From contig NZ_LPNR01000092.1 of the NCBI RefSeq assembly GCF_019266065.1, positions 1 to 64,000 on the forward strand: a stretch of DNA of 64,000 nt, in the 5' to 3' direction. The position numbers were made by a program, and so were the translations under genes. This stretch comes from Nocardia sp. MH4 (GTDB lineage: Bacteria; Actinomycetota; Actinomycetes; Mycobacteriales; Mycobacteriaceae). Within the stretch, counting starts at the first letter, position 1; each line of letters begins with the position of its first letter. Of the stretch, positions 10,850 through 19,411 are shown piece after piece. The notes under the pieces are model-generated. The model was not told the DNA's origin. It worked only from the letters and a program-made list of their open reading frames with translations, and made no database searches.

Positions 10850-11305
10850 TTGCCAAACCGTGATCATCGAATCGACAACTACCCGGCCCGAATTCACGAC
10901 GGCTCCGACGCGTCCTTCCATCTCGTCCAGGCCGCGGTTTCGCACATGCGGCCGGGGTCGTCGATCATCGGCAGTTCGTCGGTGAATTCCGACATGCCCA
11001 ATCCGACGCCGGCACCGTATGCCGCGACCGAAGCCGCGATCGCGAATCTGTCCGCGAGCCTGGCGCAATTGCTGGGCGACAAGGGCATCCGGGTGAACAG
11101 TGTGGCGCCCGGCCCGATCTGGATGCCGCTGATTCCGTCCACCATGCCACCGGAGAAGGTCGCGAAGTTCGGGGACGACACCCCGCTGGGCAGGGCGGGA
11201 CAGCCCGCCGAGCTCGCACCCGCCTATGTCCTGCTCGCCGCCGACGACGGTAGCTACCTCTCCGGCGCCAGGCTCGCGGTCACCGGCGGCCGTCCGCTCC
11301 TTTGA
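10850..11305 (+). pseudogene. 5'-truncated short-chain dehydrogenase remnant
   Basis: From about 10916 the frame matches the C-terminal half of a classical SDR: SSIIGSSS, the YxxxK region, RVNSVAPGPIW, PLGRAGQPAELAP, LSGA and TGGRP. The N-terminal Rossmann half with the TGxxxGxG cofactor motif is absent. The catalytic Lys of YxxxK is replaced by Glu (YAATEAA). Both defects predict no enzyme activity, so this is read as a decaying fragment. The first 22 codons have no SDR similarity and probably mark the break point. Confidence 0.75.
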
Positions 11306-11321
11306 TTCGCGGCGCGTTCCG

Positions 11322-11346
11322 GTTTCGCGCGGCGGGACGCGGGCAT
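11322..11346 (+). promoter_or_regulatory. SigB/SigF-type promoter
   Basis: GTTT, 15 nt, GGGCAT differs by one base from the actinobacterial SigF/SigB pattern GTTT-N14-16-GGGTAT. The -10 ends 50 nt before the start of the proline-rich small protein. Confidence 0.45.
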
Positions 11347-11396
11347 CGCGGGGACATGGCGATCATCCGCCGTTCACCACCGTCGAGGAGGCGATC

Positions 11397-11579
11397 ATGA
11401 CCCCGGTCGAACCGACCCCCCAACCCCCGCCGCCGGCCCCCTTCCCGCCCGGTCCCGCGCCGGACCCCGTCCCGCCCACTCCCGGTGACCCGGTGCCGCC
11501 CCTACCTCGTCCGGGCGAACCGATTCCCCCGATCCCCACTCCGGAGCCCACCCTCCCCGATCCGTCCGCGCGGCGGTAG
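11397..11579 (+). CDS. Small proline-rich protein
   Basis: 60 residues, nearly half proline, with P-x-P and PEPTP-like low-complexity repeats and no hydrophobic segment. An excellent GAGGAGG lies 5 nt before ATG 11397 and fixes the start. A SigB/SigF-like promoter lies just upstream, which supports a real, stress-linked gene despite the low complexity. Function unknown. Confidence 0.6.
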   Translation: MTPVEPTPQPPPPAPFPPGPAPDPVPPTPGDPVPPLPRPGEPIPPIPTPEPTLPDPSARR

Positions 11580-11691
11580 ACGCGGGTACTCCGAGGGCCG
11601 CCATCACGACCGTTGCACCGCATCGACCTCACCGGCGATTCGGTCGACCGGATCCGGCACGGCGACCCGCACGACGGATCGGCGACCCCAC

Positions 11692-12108
11692 TCAGCACGG
11701 GTTCGGGGTGCCCAGTTCCGCCCAGACCGTCTTGCCGGCCTCCCGATACTCGACGCCCCAGCGGGCGGACAGCTGGGTGACCAGCCGTAACCCGGTGCCG
11801 CCGGTGCCGTCCGGGCGGCGGATGCGGGGTCGGGTGGCCGAACTGTCGTCGACTTCCACCCGGAATCGGGCCGGACCTGCCACGATCAACCGGCAGGATC
11901 GCTCCGGCGCGCTGTGGCGAACAGCATTGCTGGCCAACTCGTCACACACCTGCACCGCGTCCTCGACTCCGACGCCGGCACACTGCGTCAGCAGACGGCG
12001 AACCATATGGCGGACCTGACCCAGCGACACGGTCTCGAGGTCGAGCTCCACCGTCGTCGTCCTCGCGCGGTGTTCGGCGCGTGTTCGGTTCGGTGTCACA
12101 TCGTTCAC
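11692..12108 (-). CDS. RsbW-type anti-sigma factor / serine kinase (HATPase)
   Basis: 138 residues with a GHKL ATPase fold: N-box DELASNAVRHS and G-box GTGGTGLRLV. Such proteins bind a SigB/SigF-type sigma factor and phosphorylate STAS antagonists. The start is GTG 12108, set by AGGAGG 6 nt upstream; two in-frame ATGs at 12129-12132 lie ahead of that RBS and are unlikely. A near-perfect SigB/SigF promoter lies 40 nt upstream on the same strand. It is the farther of the two ATPase genes facing away from the sigma gene at 12.94 kb and is a candidate regulator of it. Confidence 0.85.
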   Translation of the reverse strand: MNDVTPNRTRAEHRARTTTVELDLETVSLGQVRHMVRRLLTQCAGVGVEDAVQVCDELASNAVRHSAPERSCRLIVAGPARFRVEVDDSSATRPRIRRPDGTGGTGLRLVTQLSARWGVEYREAGKTVWAELGTPNPC

Positions 12109-12147
12109 CGGAATCCTCCTCGCGCTCATCATGCTGTCCGACCGGAC

Positions 12148-12172
12148 ATACCCGGAGCCGCTCGGCGGAAAC
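12148..12172 (-). promoter_or_regulatory. SigB/SigF-type promoter of the RsbW-like gene
   Basis: On the minus strand, GTTT (12172-12169), 15 nt and GGGTAT (12153-12148) match the consensus exactly. The predicted transcript starts near 12141 and includes the AGGAGG that serves GTG 12108. Confidence 0.65.
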
Positions 12173-12218
12173 GGCAGCGGCGGCAGCGGCGGAGATGGCG
12201 CGAGCGGCCGGGAGCGCC

Positions 12219-12653
12219 TCAGGCGCGGGTGCGCGCCCGCTCGAACACCACGGTGACCGAACGTCCGCCGGTGTCGGGGTCGAGCGGACCCGTCTCCACG
12301 GCGAGGCGATCGGTACTCGCCTCGAGCACCTGCCAGCCCAGGCCGGTCTCGTCGATGGGGTCGGCCACCATCGACACCGCGCCCACCTCCATACGCATGC
12401 CGCGCTTATCGGCGGAGAACTCACACCGGATCCGGGTTTCGGGCACGGCGTGCACCATCAGGCAAGTGGCGATCTCGTCCAACGCCACACGCAGGTCGGT
12501 GATCTCATCGATCAGGAATCCGGCGACCATGGCGGCGGTCTCGGCGACGGCGCGCAGCATCAGCAACTGACTGATCTCGGCCTGCACATCCCATCCGAGC
12601 CGCGTGTTCCGGACCTGCCGTTCGGCCAGCGCTCTGTCGAGCGGGTTCGTCAT
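12219..12653 (-). CDS. Second RsbW-type ATP-binding regulatory protein
   Basis: 144 residues. The N-box region reads DEIATCLMVHA and a GLGWQVLE segment stands where the G-box should be, so the GHKL fold is recognisable but diverged. ATG 12653 follows GGGGAG. It probably works as an anti-sigma factor or as a competing partner of the first ATPase. The weaker nucleotide motifs raise the possibility that it binds partners without efficient kinase activity. It faces away from the sigma factor gene that starts 287 nt to the right. Confidence 0.75.
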   Translation of the reverse strand: MTNPLDRALAERQVRNTRLGWDVQAEISQLLMLRAVAETAAMVAGFLIDEITDLRVALDEIATCLMVHAVPETRIRCEFSADKRGMRMEVGAVSMVADPIDETGLGWQVLEASTDRLAVETGPLDPDTGGRSVTVVFERARTRA

Positions 12654-12828
12654 CGTGGCTCCCCTCGTGGCGTTGACGTGGCCCGAGCGGGGCCGCCACG
12701 GGCCACAGGGTACGCGGGCCTCCGACAGCTCGGGCAGCCGGGCGAACGCCGGCCAACCTGGCTGTCCCGCTTCGCATCCCTGCCCCGGCGCATCGACCGG
12801 CTCGCCGGGACCGACGATCGACAACGAG

Positions 12829-12853
12829 GTTTGGGAACGACACGAAACGGTAA
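12829..12853 (+). promoter_or_regulatory. Likely auto-regulated SigB/SigF promoter
   Basis: GGTTT (12828-12832), 15 nt, CGGTAA resembles SigF promoters, with the -10 departing from GGGTAT at the first and last positions. It ends 86 nt before the sigma factor start and would give positive feedback. Confidence 0.4.
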
Positions 12854-12939
12854 CTCTTCGATCAACAAGGTCCATACCTTCCGACTTGCCAGCCTGCCAG
12901 TCGACCGGTACTCACAGTTGAAGGCCAGGAGCTGACCCG

Positions 12940-13719
12940 ATGAGCCAGACCGTCACCTACGACAAGCCAGAACCGCTGTTCGTCCAGTTGTCGCTGACCG
13001 ACCCACGTTCAGCCGAGCACGAAGCGCTGCGGGATCGGATCATCGATACCTGCCTGCCGTTGGCCGAGAACGTCGCCCGCCGGTTCGCCGGTCGCGGCGA
13101 GACCTTCGAGGACCTGCTGCAGACCGCGCGGGTCGGGTTGGTGATCGCGGTCGATCGCTACGACGTCACCCACGGCGCGCCGTTCCTCGGCTTCGCGGTT
13201 CCGACGGTGATGGGCGAGGTCCGGCGGCATTTCCGCGACCGCACCTGGGCGCTGCACGTGCCGCGCCGCGACAAGGAGCTCTACGGCTGGCTCCGGCCCG
13301 CCACCGAGAAGCTCACCCGTGAGCTCGACCGGTCCCCCACCGCCTACGAGCTGGCCGACGAACTGGGCGTCGACATCACCGATGTCACCCGAGCGATGAC
13401 CGCCTCCGAGGCCCACCACACCCGCAGTCTCGATCTCCCGGTGCCCGACGCCGACGGCGGGCCGGGCATGTCCATCGCCGACAGCATCGGTGACGAGGAC
13501 CCGTTCTACGCGCTCACCGAGGACGCGCTCACGGTGGGACCGCTGCTGGCGCAGCTGTCGGACGAGGACAGGCAGCTGCTGTCGTGGCGCTACTACGACT
13601 CGCTGACCCAGTCCGACATCGCCGAACGAGTGGGTCTGTCGCAGATGAGCGTCTCGCGCAAACTCACCAGGATCCTGACTCGACTGCGTGCCCAGGCAGG
13701 CGATATCGAGGCGGCCTGA
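12940..13719 (+). CDS. RNA polymerase sigma factor, SigB/SigF/SigG family
   Basis: 259 residues, the normal length for this group-3 family. Region 2 contains GETFEDLLQTARVGL and the -10-recognition helix, region 3 the SPTAYELADELGV helix, and region 4 the SQSDIAERVGLSQMSVSRKL-type helix-turn-helix. It directs RNA polymerase to general stress promoters and is normally held by an RsbW-type ATPase until a STAS protein releases it. Neighbours supply those partners: two ATPases divergent to the left, two STAS genes to the right. A promoter resembling its own class lies upstream. It is the likely reader of the GTTT/GGGTAT sites in this window. Confidence 0.93.
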   Translation: MSQTVTYDKPEPLFVQLSLTDPRSAEHEALRDRIIDTCLPLAENVARRFAGRGETFEDLLQTARVGLVIAVDRYDVTHGAPFLGFAVPTVMGEVRRHFRDRTWALHVPRRDKELYGWLRPATEKLTRELDRSPTAYELADELGVDITDVTRAMTASEAHHTRSLDLPVPDADGGPGMSIADSIGDEDPFYALTEDALTVGPLLAQLSDEDRQLLSWRYYDSLTQSDIAERVGLSQMSVSRKLTRILTRLRAQAGDIEAA

Positions 13720-13850
13720 CCGGCCCGTATCGCCTGTTGGGCGACCCGTCGGCGGAATGTGTGGTGCAATGGGAGGTCCTCCCGACCTTCAACATGCAGG
13801 GTGTGGGTGGGCGGCCGTAGGCCGCTGGTGCCGACGAATCGAGCACACCG

Positions 13851-14321
13851 ATGTCTCTGCCCTTCCCCGACCGGCGCCGCAACGGCCCGTTCCCGACCGC
13901 CGTCGACAGCCCTTTTCCGGCTTTCCTCGATGAGCCTCGCGATGCCTGCCTACGGCTGAGCGCCGAGTTCGAGCATCGCGGCCGATCGACGCGATTGCGA
14001 GCGCGCGGCGAGGTCGACGCCTTCACGATGCCGCGCTGGCGGCGAATGCTCGACCACGGCGCCGACACGGTGGTCCCGGGCGGGCAGTTCGTCGTCGACC
14101 TGCGCGGACTGGGTTTCGTCTCGTGCCGGGGCTTCGGGGAACTGGTGCGGACCGCGACCCGGTGTCGCGCGCACGGATGCTCCTTGTTCGTGGTCGAGGA
14201 CGGTGGGTGGTCGCGGCGCGTCCTCGAGGTGGTCGACCCGGCCGGCGAGCTGGTGACCTATCCGCACCAGGTCCACCACCCGGTGGGGGCGGAGCCGGTC
14301 GCCACGGAGGAACCGGCATGA
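13851..14321 (+). CDS. STAS-domain protein, diverged anti-sigma antagonist
   Basis: 156 residues: a basic N-terminal extension of about 40 residues, then a STAS domain (RARGEVDAFTMPRW, then VVDLRGLGFVSCRGFGEL). In working antagonists the loop reads D-S-(S/T)-G and the Ser is phosphorylated. Here the aligned residues are S-C-R-G, so the phospho-acceptor is Cys. It may bind its ATPase without phosphorylation control. It lies 131 nt after the sigma gene, and its stop overlaps the next start (ATGA). Confidence 0.75.
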   Translation: MSLPFPDRRRNGPFPTAVDSPFPAFLDEPRDACLRLSAEFEHRGRSTRLRARGEVDAFTMPRWRRMLDHGADTVVPGGQFVVDLRGLGFVSCRGFGELVRTATRCRAHGCSLFVVEDGGWSRRVLEVVDPAGELVTYPHQVHHPVGAEPVATEEPA

Positions 14322-14500
14322 CCCAGCGCGAGCGCGGCCGGACGACACCGCCCGACCCGGACGACAACGAGGTCGCCGGCGAAACCATCAGCTGGCCCGA
14401 ACCGAGCCCATTGCAGTCCTGGTGGGAGTCGATCATGGACCACCTCGACGCCCCCGACGACACCGCGCGCAGAGGACCGGGCCGATTCCGCACGGCGTGA
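14318..14500 (+). CDS. Small acidic hypothetical protein
   Basis: 60 residues, hydrophilic, with a Trp-containing helix (PLQSWWESIMDHLD). GGAGGA lies 6 nt before ATG 14318, and the ATGA overlap with the STAS gene implies translational coupling. No family recognised. The coupling suggests an accessory to the STAS protein. Confidence 0.6.
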   Translation: MTQRERGRTTPPDPDDNEVAGETISWPEPSPLQSWWESIMDHLDAPDDTARRGPGRFRTA

Positions 14501-14561
14501 CGGCGCGGGCCCGCCGGACCCGGCCGAGCGGGCGGCCGACGATCCCGACGACGGTAGTGTC

Positions 14562-15239
14562 ATGGTGATGTCATCCGATTTTCCCGGTGTGGACGACGCG
14601 GTCGACGAGGCACATGCCCCGTCGGCGGTCGGCGCGTTCACGTTCTGGTTCACCACGCAGCGCTGGGAGTGGTCGGCCGAGGTCTACCGCATGCACGGCT
14701 ACACTCCGGGCCAGGTCGAACCCACCACCGAGCTGCTGCTGTCGCACAAGCATCCCGACGACCGTGACGTCGTCGCCGACCTCATCGCCCGGACCATCGA
14801 GCGCGGCGAGCCGTTCTCGAGCAGGCACCGCTTCCTCGATACCGGCGGCCGGACGCACACGGCGATGGTCGTCGCCGACCGCATCCTCGACGACGACGAC
14901 GTGCCCGTCGGCACCACCGGCTACTACCTGGACCTGACCGAGACGGTCGACGCTGCGACCAAAGCCGCGGTGAACGCCGCGATCTCGAGCGCGGTGGAAT
15001 CGCGCGCGGTCATCGAGCAGGCCAAGGGCGTGCTCATGCACATGTACGGGATCAGCGCCGAGCAGGCGTTCAAGGTCCTGGTCTGGCGTTCGCAGGAGAC
15101 CAACACCAAGTTGCGTGACATCGCCACCTGTGTGATCTCGGACCTGAAATCGGTGCCGCGACCGGCGCCACAGGTCGTGAGCGCCTTCGACCATCTGCTG
15201 CTGACCTGCCACGAACGGACCGGACGATGCGACACCTGA
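14562..15239 (+). CDS. PAS-ANTAR domain protein, RNA-binding antiterminator type
   Basis: 225 residues. An N-terminal PAS fold (about 20-130; the HPDDR motif near 65 is typical of PAS_3 domains) precedes an ANTAR three-helix domain (about 140-205; SRAVIEQAKGVLM and the AFKVLVWRSQ helix). ANTAR proteins bind paired hairpins in nascent RNA and prevent termination. The PAS domain should sense a ligand or redox state. PAS-ANTAR proteins are common in mycobacteria and Nocardia. It lies within the stress-signalling group but no target hairpin pair was recognised nearby. Confidence 0.88.
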   Translation: MVMSSDFPGVDDAVDEAHAPSAVGAFTFWFTTQRWEWSAEVYRMHGYTPGQVEPTTELLLSHKHPDDRDVVADLIARTIERGEPFSSRHRFLDTGGRTHTAMVVADRILDDDDVPVGTTGYYLDLTETVDAATKAAVNAAISSAVESRAVIEQAKGVLMHMYGISAEQAFKVLVWRSQETNTKLRDIATCVISDLKSVPRPAPQVVSAFDHLLLTCHERTGRCDT

Positions 15240-15291
15240 CCCGGTCGAGCCGCCCGTCGCCCGCGGCGGCCGAATACGGCGCGTGGGCGGC

Positions 15292-15316
15292 GTTTACCGC
15301 CGAGCGGATAGGGTAG
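15292..15316 (+). promoter_or_regulatory. SigB/SigF-type promoter of STAS gene
   Basis: GTTT, 15 nt, GGGTAG, one base from consensus. The -10 ends 96 nt upstream of the STAS gene start at 15413. Confidence 0.55.
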
Positions 15317-15412
15317 GTTGCCTACGCGAGAATCGGCTCGCAGGACTCGTCGACCCGGCGAAGCCAGAGGCAAGGGGTACACAGTGGCCAAGCGCAACCA
15401 GGGAGACTTCCG

Positions 15413-15775
15413 GTGACCGTCGAAGACAGATTCCGTGAGCTCGATGTCCAGAGCCGCGCGCAGGACGGATTCGAAATCCTCAGTGTCCGCGGTGAAGTGG
15501 ACATGGCATCGGCTCCCCAGCTGCAAGCCGCGCTGGAGCAGGCGCGGCAGCGCGGGAAGACGCTCGTCGTGGACATGACCCAGGTCGGGTTCCTCGGCTC
15601 GGCGGGGCTCAGCGCACTGCTGATCGTGTCCAAGTCCGCACCCGACCAGCTGCGTGTCGTCGCCTCCCGCGAGGTGGCCCGGCCGATCGAGCTGACCGGG
15701 CTGGACAAGCTGCTCGCCGTCTACGACACCCTCGCGGCGGCGATCGCCGACGAACCGCGCAGCTCCGCGGGCTAG
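15413..15775 (+). CDS. Anti-sigma factor antagonist (STAS)
   Basis: 120 residues, a single STAS domain with [13 protein letters not shown] and [13 protein letters not shown]. The phosphorylatable Ser is kept (G-S-A-G) although the preceding Asp is Gly. When dephosphorylated it should capture an RsbW-type ATPase and free the sigma factor. GTG start after AGGGAGA. Its stop codon overlaps the stop of the convergent response regulator by 2 nt. The PP2C phosphatase at 17.9-19.1 kb is the obvious activator. Confidence 0.88.
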   Translation: MTVEDRFRELDVQSRAQDGFEILSVRGEVDMASAPQLQAALEQARQRGKTLVVDMTQVGFLGSAGLSALLIVSKSAPDQLRVVASREVARPIELTGLDKLLAVYDTLAAAIADEPRSSAG

Positions 15776-16233
15776 GTCCGTACACGCGGCTCCCGCACGC
15801 GCGGGAGCCGCACGACCTGCACGAAGAATTCGTCGATCTGCCGGATGGCGGCGATGAACTGATCGAGATCCACCGGCTTGGTGACATAGGCGTTCGCGTG
15901 CAGTTTGTAGCTGCGCAGAATGTCTTCCTCGGCCGCGGAGGTGGTGAGCACGACCACCGGGATGTGCGAGAGCTCCGGGTCGGCCTTGATCTTCTCCAGC
16001 ACCTGCCTGCCGTCGTACTTGGGCAGATTCAGATCGAGCAGAATCAGATCCGGTCGCGGAGCCTCGGCGTAGGCGCCACCACGGTAGAGGAAGTCCAGCG
16101 CTTCCTCACCGTCGCGGACCACGTGCAAGGTGTTGCCGATCTTGTTGTCCTCGAACGCTTCCCGTGTCATCAACTCGTCGCCGGGATCGTCCTCGACGAG
16201 CAGGATGTCGATCGGCTGGCCGGGATCGGTCAT
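15772..16233 (-). CDS. Single-domain response regulator (phytochrome-type REC)
   Basis: 153 residues forming one receiver domain: acidic pocket VEDDPGD, phospho-acceptor Asp in LILLDLNLP, switch Thr in VVLTTS, and Lys in VTKP. The inserted loop and length match the Rcp1-like regulators paired with phytochrome-type kinases. It has no output domain, so it probably relays to another protein. ATG 16233 overlaps the kinase stop (ATGA). It is the last gene of a three-gene minus-strand operon. Confidence 0.92.
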   Translation of the reverse strand: MTDPGQPIDILLVEDDPGDELMTREAFEDNKIGNTLHVVRDGEEALDFLYRGGAYAEAPRPDLILLDLNLPKYDGRQVLEKIKADPELSHIPVVVLTTSAAEEDILRSYKLHANAYVTKPVDLDQFIAAIRQIDEFFVQVVRLPRVREPRVRT

Positions 16234-17873
16234 GCGGAGACCTCTTTCTCGATGGGCGGTGCGGTCAGGGCGGGCGCGTCGGCCCGGAGGGTGAAACACA
16301 GCCGGGTGCCGTCGCGGTAGTCGGTGTCGATCCAGATCCGGCCGCCGTGGAACTCCACGATCTTCTTGCACACGGCCAGGCCGATACCCGTCCCGCCGTA
16401 CGCGTCGCGCGGATGCAGGCGCTGGAAGATCACGAAAACCTTCTCGACGAACTCGGGGGCGACGCCGATTCCGTTGTCCGACACCGAGAACTGCCATTCC
16501 TGGGGGTCGTCGGCCGCCGGCTCGTAGGAGACGCGGACCACCGGCGTGAGGCCGGCGGTGCGGAATTTGACAGCGTTGCCGATGAGGTTCTGCCACAACA
16601 TGATCAGCAATGTCGGTTCGCCGACGAGCCGGGGCAACGTCGCCGGGCGCTCGATCACGGCGCCGGATTCCTCGATGGTGGCCGACAACGCCGACAGCGC
16701 CTCGTCCAGCGTCGCGTCGAGCTCGACCGGTTCGGTGCCCTCCGACACCCGGCCGACCCGGGAGAAGGTGAGCAGGTCGTTGATCAGGATTTGCATGCGC
16801 TTGGCGCCGTCGACCGCGAAATCGATGTACTGCTTACCGCGCTCGTCGAGCTGATCGCCGTAGCGCTTGTCGAGCAGCTGGCAGAACGAGGCCACCTTGC
16901 GCAGCGGTTCCTGCAGGTCGTGGGAGGCGACGTAGGCGAACTGCTCGAGTTCGGCATTGGAGCGGCGCAGTTCCTCGGCTTGGACCCCGAGGTCCTGCTT
17001 CTGCTGCTGCAGAGTCGCCTCCTGGACCCGCGAGGAGTCGAGTTCGGCGACGATGTGGTGCCGCATGTTCTCCACCGCCTCGCAGACCAGCGCGATGTCG
17101 GACGGTCCGACCGCCTCGATCCGCGAACCGAAGTCCCCCGCTGCCACCCGGCGCGAGGAATCGGTGAGATAGCCCAGCGGCCGCACGACCAGTCGCCGCA
17201 CCAGCACGACGAGCAGCACGCCGGTCAGTACGAACACCGCGACCACCGCCGACAACACGACATCACGCTGGGTACGCGCGGCGTCCAGCTCGGCGTTGTC
17301 GACGGCGACGGCGGCCAGCAGATTGTCGGTCTGGGTGACGAAGCGAGCGCGCAGTCCGTCGAAGAGGGTCTTGCCGCGCACCGCCGTCGCGGTGTCGATC
17401 CCCCGCGTACCCGCGGCGACCGCCGCGGCGAGGGGGTCGGTGTAATCGGTACGCCACCGATCCGCCGCGGCCTCCACCACATCGAGGTCGCCGAGCAGTT
17501 CCGGACGCCCGGCGAGCAGCTCGCGCAGGCGCGTCGCGGCGGCCGTCTCCTCCCGCCTGCCCACGTCGTAGGGCTCGAGGAACTGCGGGTCACCGGTCAC
17601 CGCGTAGCCGCGGATACCGGTCTCCTGGTTCACCAGGGCGCCCTGCAAGCGGTAGACCTCGGCGGTGGCAGGCACGGTCTGCTCCAGCAGGCGATCGGTG
17701 ACCCGGGTCGTGTTCGCGATGATCTGCGCGCCCACTGCCGCACCGGCGATCACCACCAAGATCATCAGGGCCAGCACCAGCTGGAACCACGCCTGCGCGG
17801 TCAGGGTGGAATCGATACGGGGACGCCCGCTGGTTCGCGGCATGGCCAGGCCTGCTCTCTCGTCGGTCGTCAC
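16230..17873 (-). CDS. Membrane sensor histidine kinase with CHASE3 and HAMP domains
   Basis: About 547 residues from GTG 17873. TM1 (about 28-50), an extracytoplasmic CHASE3 helical region (about 50-205; [15 protein letters not shown] motif), TM2, HAMP, a coiled coil, HisKA with [11 protein letters not shown], and an HATPase with N-box LIGNAVKF and [15 protein letters not shown]. The kinase core is of the bacteriophytochrome group. The GTG start gives a GTGA overlap with the upstream phosphatase; ATG 17843 is the alternative. It should phosphorylate the REC protein encoded immediately downstream. Confidence 0.92.
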   Translation of the reverse strand: MTTDERAGLAMPRTSGRPRIDSTLTAQAWFQLVLALMILVVIAGAAVGAQIIANTTRVTDRLLEQTVPATAEVYRLQGALVNQETGIRGYAVTGDPQFLEPYDVGRREETAAATRLRELLAGRPELLGDLDVVEAAADRWRTDYTDPLAAAVAAGTRGIDTATAVRGKTLFDGLRARFVTQTDNLLAAVAVDNAELDAARTQRDVVLSAVVAVFVLTGVLLVVLVRRLVVRPLGYLTDSSRRVAAGDFGSRIEAVGPSDIALVCEAVENMRHHIVAELDSSRVQEATLQQQKQDLGVQAEELRRSNAELEQFAYVASHDLQEPLRKVASFCQLLDKRYGDQLDERGKQYIDFAVDGAKRMQILINDLLTFSRVGRVSEGTEPVELDATLDEALSALSATIEESGAVIERPATLPRLVGEPTLLIMLWQNLIGNAVKFRTAGLTPVVRVSYEPAADDPQEWQFSVSDNGIGVAPEFVEKVFVIFQRLHPRDAYGGTGIGLAVCKKIVEFHGGRIWIDTDYRDGTRLCFTLRADAPALTAPPIEKEVSA

Positions 17874-19090
17874 GGCAGGGTCCGCCGCATCGTTGCACGC
17901 CACCGCACGTACAGAATGGCCACATCGTCGTCCAAACCGCCTGCGGCCGACGACAAGTCCTCCACGCGCGCGATCACCGCGTCGACGAAGGCCTCGGGCT
18001 GCTCGCCGCGCAGGGAGTGAGCCAACTCCAGCAGGCCGGTCTCGCCGAGCCGCTCGCTCCCGTCGCCGACACGTCCCTCGAACAGTCCGTCGGTGAACAG
18101 CATCAGCCCCGCGTCCGCCGACAGCGCGACTTCCTGCGCGGGCCACTGCGCGACGCCCGGGACGAAGCCCAGCGCCGGTCCGCCCGGCACCTCCACCCAG
18201 CGCAGGCCTGCCGCGCTGTGCCGGAGCATGCCGGGGTGTCCGGCCCGGCGCACGAGCACGGTCTCGGTCGCGGGATCGAGCACCAGGCTGGTCGCGGTCG
18301 CGAAGGTCTGCTGATCGGCGCGCTCGGCGAGCAACACCTCCTCGAGCAGACCCAGTTGCCGGGCGCCGGTCACCCCGCTGAGCACGAGCGTGCGCCAGGC
18401 CAGCCGCAACGCCACCCCGGTGGCGGCGGCGTCGGGACCGTGGCCGGAGACGTCACCGATGATCGCGTGCACGATCCCGTCGGGAGACTGGACGACGTCG
18501 TAGAAGTCGCCGCCGAGCAACGAGTGATCGCGACCGGGCCGGTATCGCGACACCACATCGACCGCCCGGTCGATGCCGAGCAGTGGGGTGGGCAGCAGGC
18601 CACGTTCGAGCCGGGAGTTCTCCTGGGCCCGCATCTGGCTGGCCTGGAGCGCGGCGCTGGTGCGTTCGGCCTGTTTACGCTGAATGGCGTAGCGCACGGC
18701 CCGCCCGAACAGTTCCGGGTCGACCCGGCCCTTCACCAAATAGTCCTGCGCGCCGGAGGCCAGCGCGTCCAGTCCGGTGTGTTCCTGGTCGAGACCGGTC
18801 ATCACCACCACGGGGACGTGGTCGTTGTGGCCCCTGATCCGGGCCAGCGCCTCGAGCCCGTGCGCGTCGGGCAGATGGAGGTCGAGCAGCACGCAGTCCG
18901 GGACATCGGTGCGCAGCCGGTCACCGACCTCGGCGAGGGTGCGGACCCAGTCCAGGCGGGGCCGCGGGGAGAGGTCGGCGACCATCTCCTCCACCAGCAG
19001 CGCGTCACCGGGATCGTCCTCGACGAGCAGCAGCGAGACCGGCCGTCGCGGTGGCAACGTGGCCTCCAAGGCCAGCGAATCCGTGCTCAC
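17870..19090 (-). CDS. REC-PP2C (SpoIIE/RsbU-type) serine phosphatase
   Basis: 406 residues. A receiver domain (about 18-135; VEDDPGD, Asp in CVLLDLHLP, Lys in YLVKG), a coiled linker, then a PP2C-type SpoIIE domain (about 185-400) with metal-binding GGDFYD and GDVSGHG motifs. Such proteins dephosphorylate STAS antagonists and so activate SigB-type sigma factors. GTG 19090 is set by GGAAGAAG. It heads the operon with the kinase and REC genes. A weak SigB-like site (GTTT, 14 nt, GGGATC at 19164-19141) lies upstream. Confidence 0.92.
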   Translation of the reverse strand: MSTDSLALEATLPPRRPVSLLLVEDDPGDALLVEEMVADLSPRPRLDWVRTLAEVGDRLRTDVPDCVLLDLHLPDAHGLEALARIRGHNDHVPVVVMTGLDQEHTGLDALASGAQDYLVKGRVDPELFGRAVRYAIQRKQAERTSAALQASQMRAQENSRLERGLLPTPLLGIDRAVDVVSRYRPGRDHSLLGGDFYDVVQSPDGIVHAIIGDVSGHGPDAAATGVALRLAWRTLVLSGVTGARQLGLLEEVLLAERADQQTFATATSLVLDPATETVLVRRAGHPGMLRHSAAGLRWVEVPGGPALGFVPGVAQWPAQEVALSADAGLMLFTDGLFEGRVGDGSERLGETGLLELAHSLRGEQPEAFVDAVIARVEDLSSAAGGLDDDVAILYVRWRATMRRTLP

Positions 19091-19411
19091 CGCGCGACTT
19101 CTTCCGGACAGCACAAAATCACGGTGTGCACGCAGCCTCCGATCCCGAGCGCCAGAGCGCAAACTCACTCTGCCGGCCGGTTTCTGGACCGAGAGGGTGC
19201 AGTGATGTTATCCGATCCGGCGGGCGGGGATGACCTCGTATGGTTCGGACGCGCGCTACGGGGTACCGCGGGCGCGCACAGAGACGAATGTCACGCGCAC
19301 TCCGGGGCGTGGTGGATCGCGATGCCCACCGCCGCGACCGAGCCGACGATGCCGATCTCACCGATTCCCTCGCCCCCGGTGGCGCTGCGTGTCGCGGTGC
19401 GTGCGCGCGCC
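19091..19411. other. Intergenic region, no gene supported
   Basis: These 321 nt lie between the phosphatase gene (minus) and the 3' end of the oxidoreductase (minus). I see a weak plus-strand SigB-like site (GTTC, 14 nt, GGGTAC, 19243-19266) with no convincing gene behind it. A 32-codon plus frame from ATG 19322 exists but has no RBS. Confidence 0.4.
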
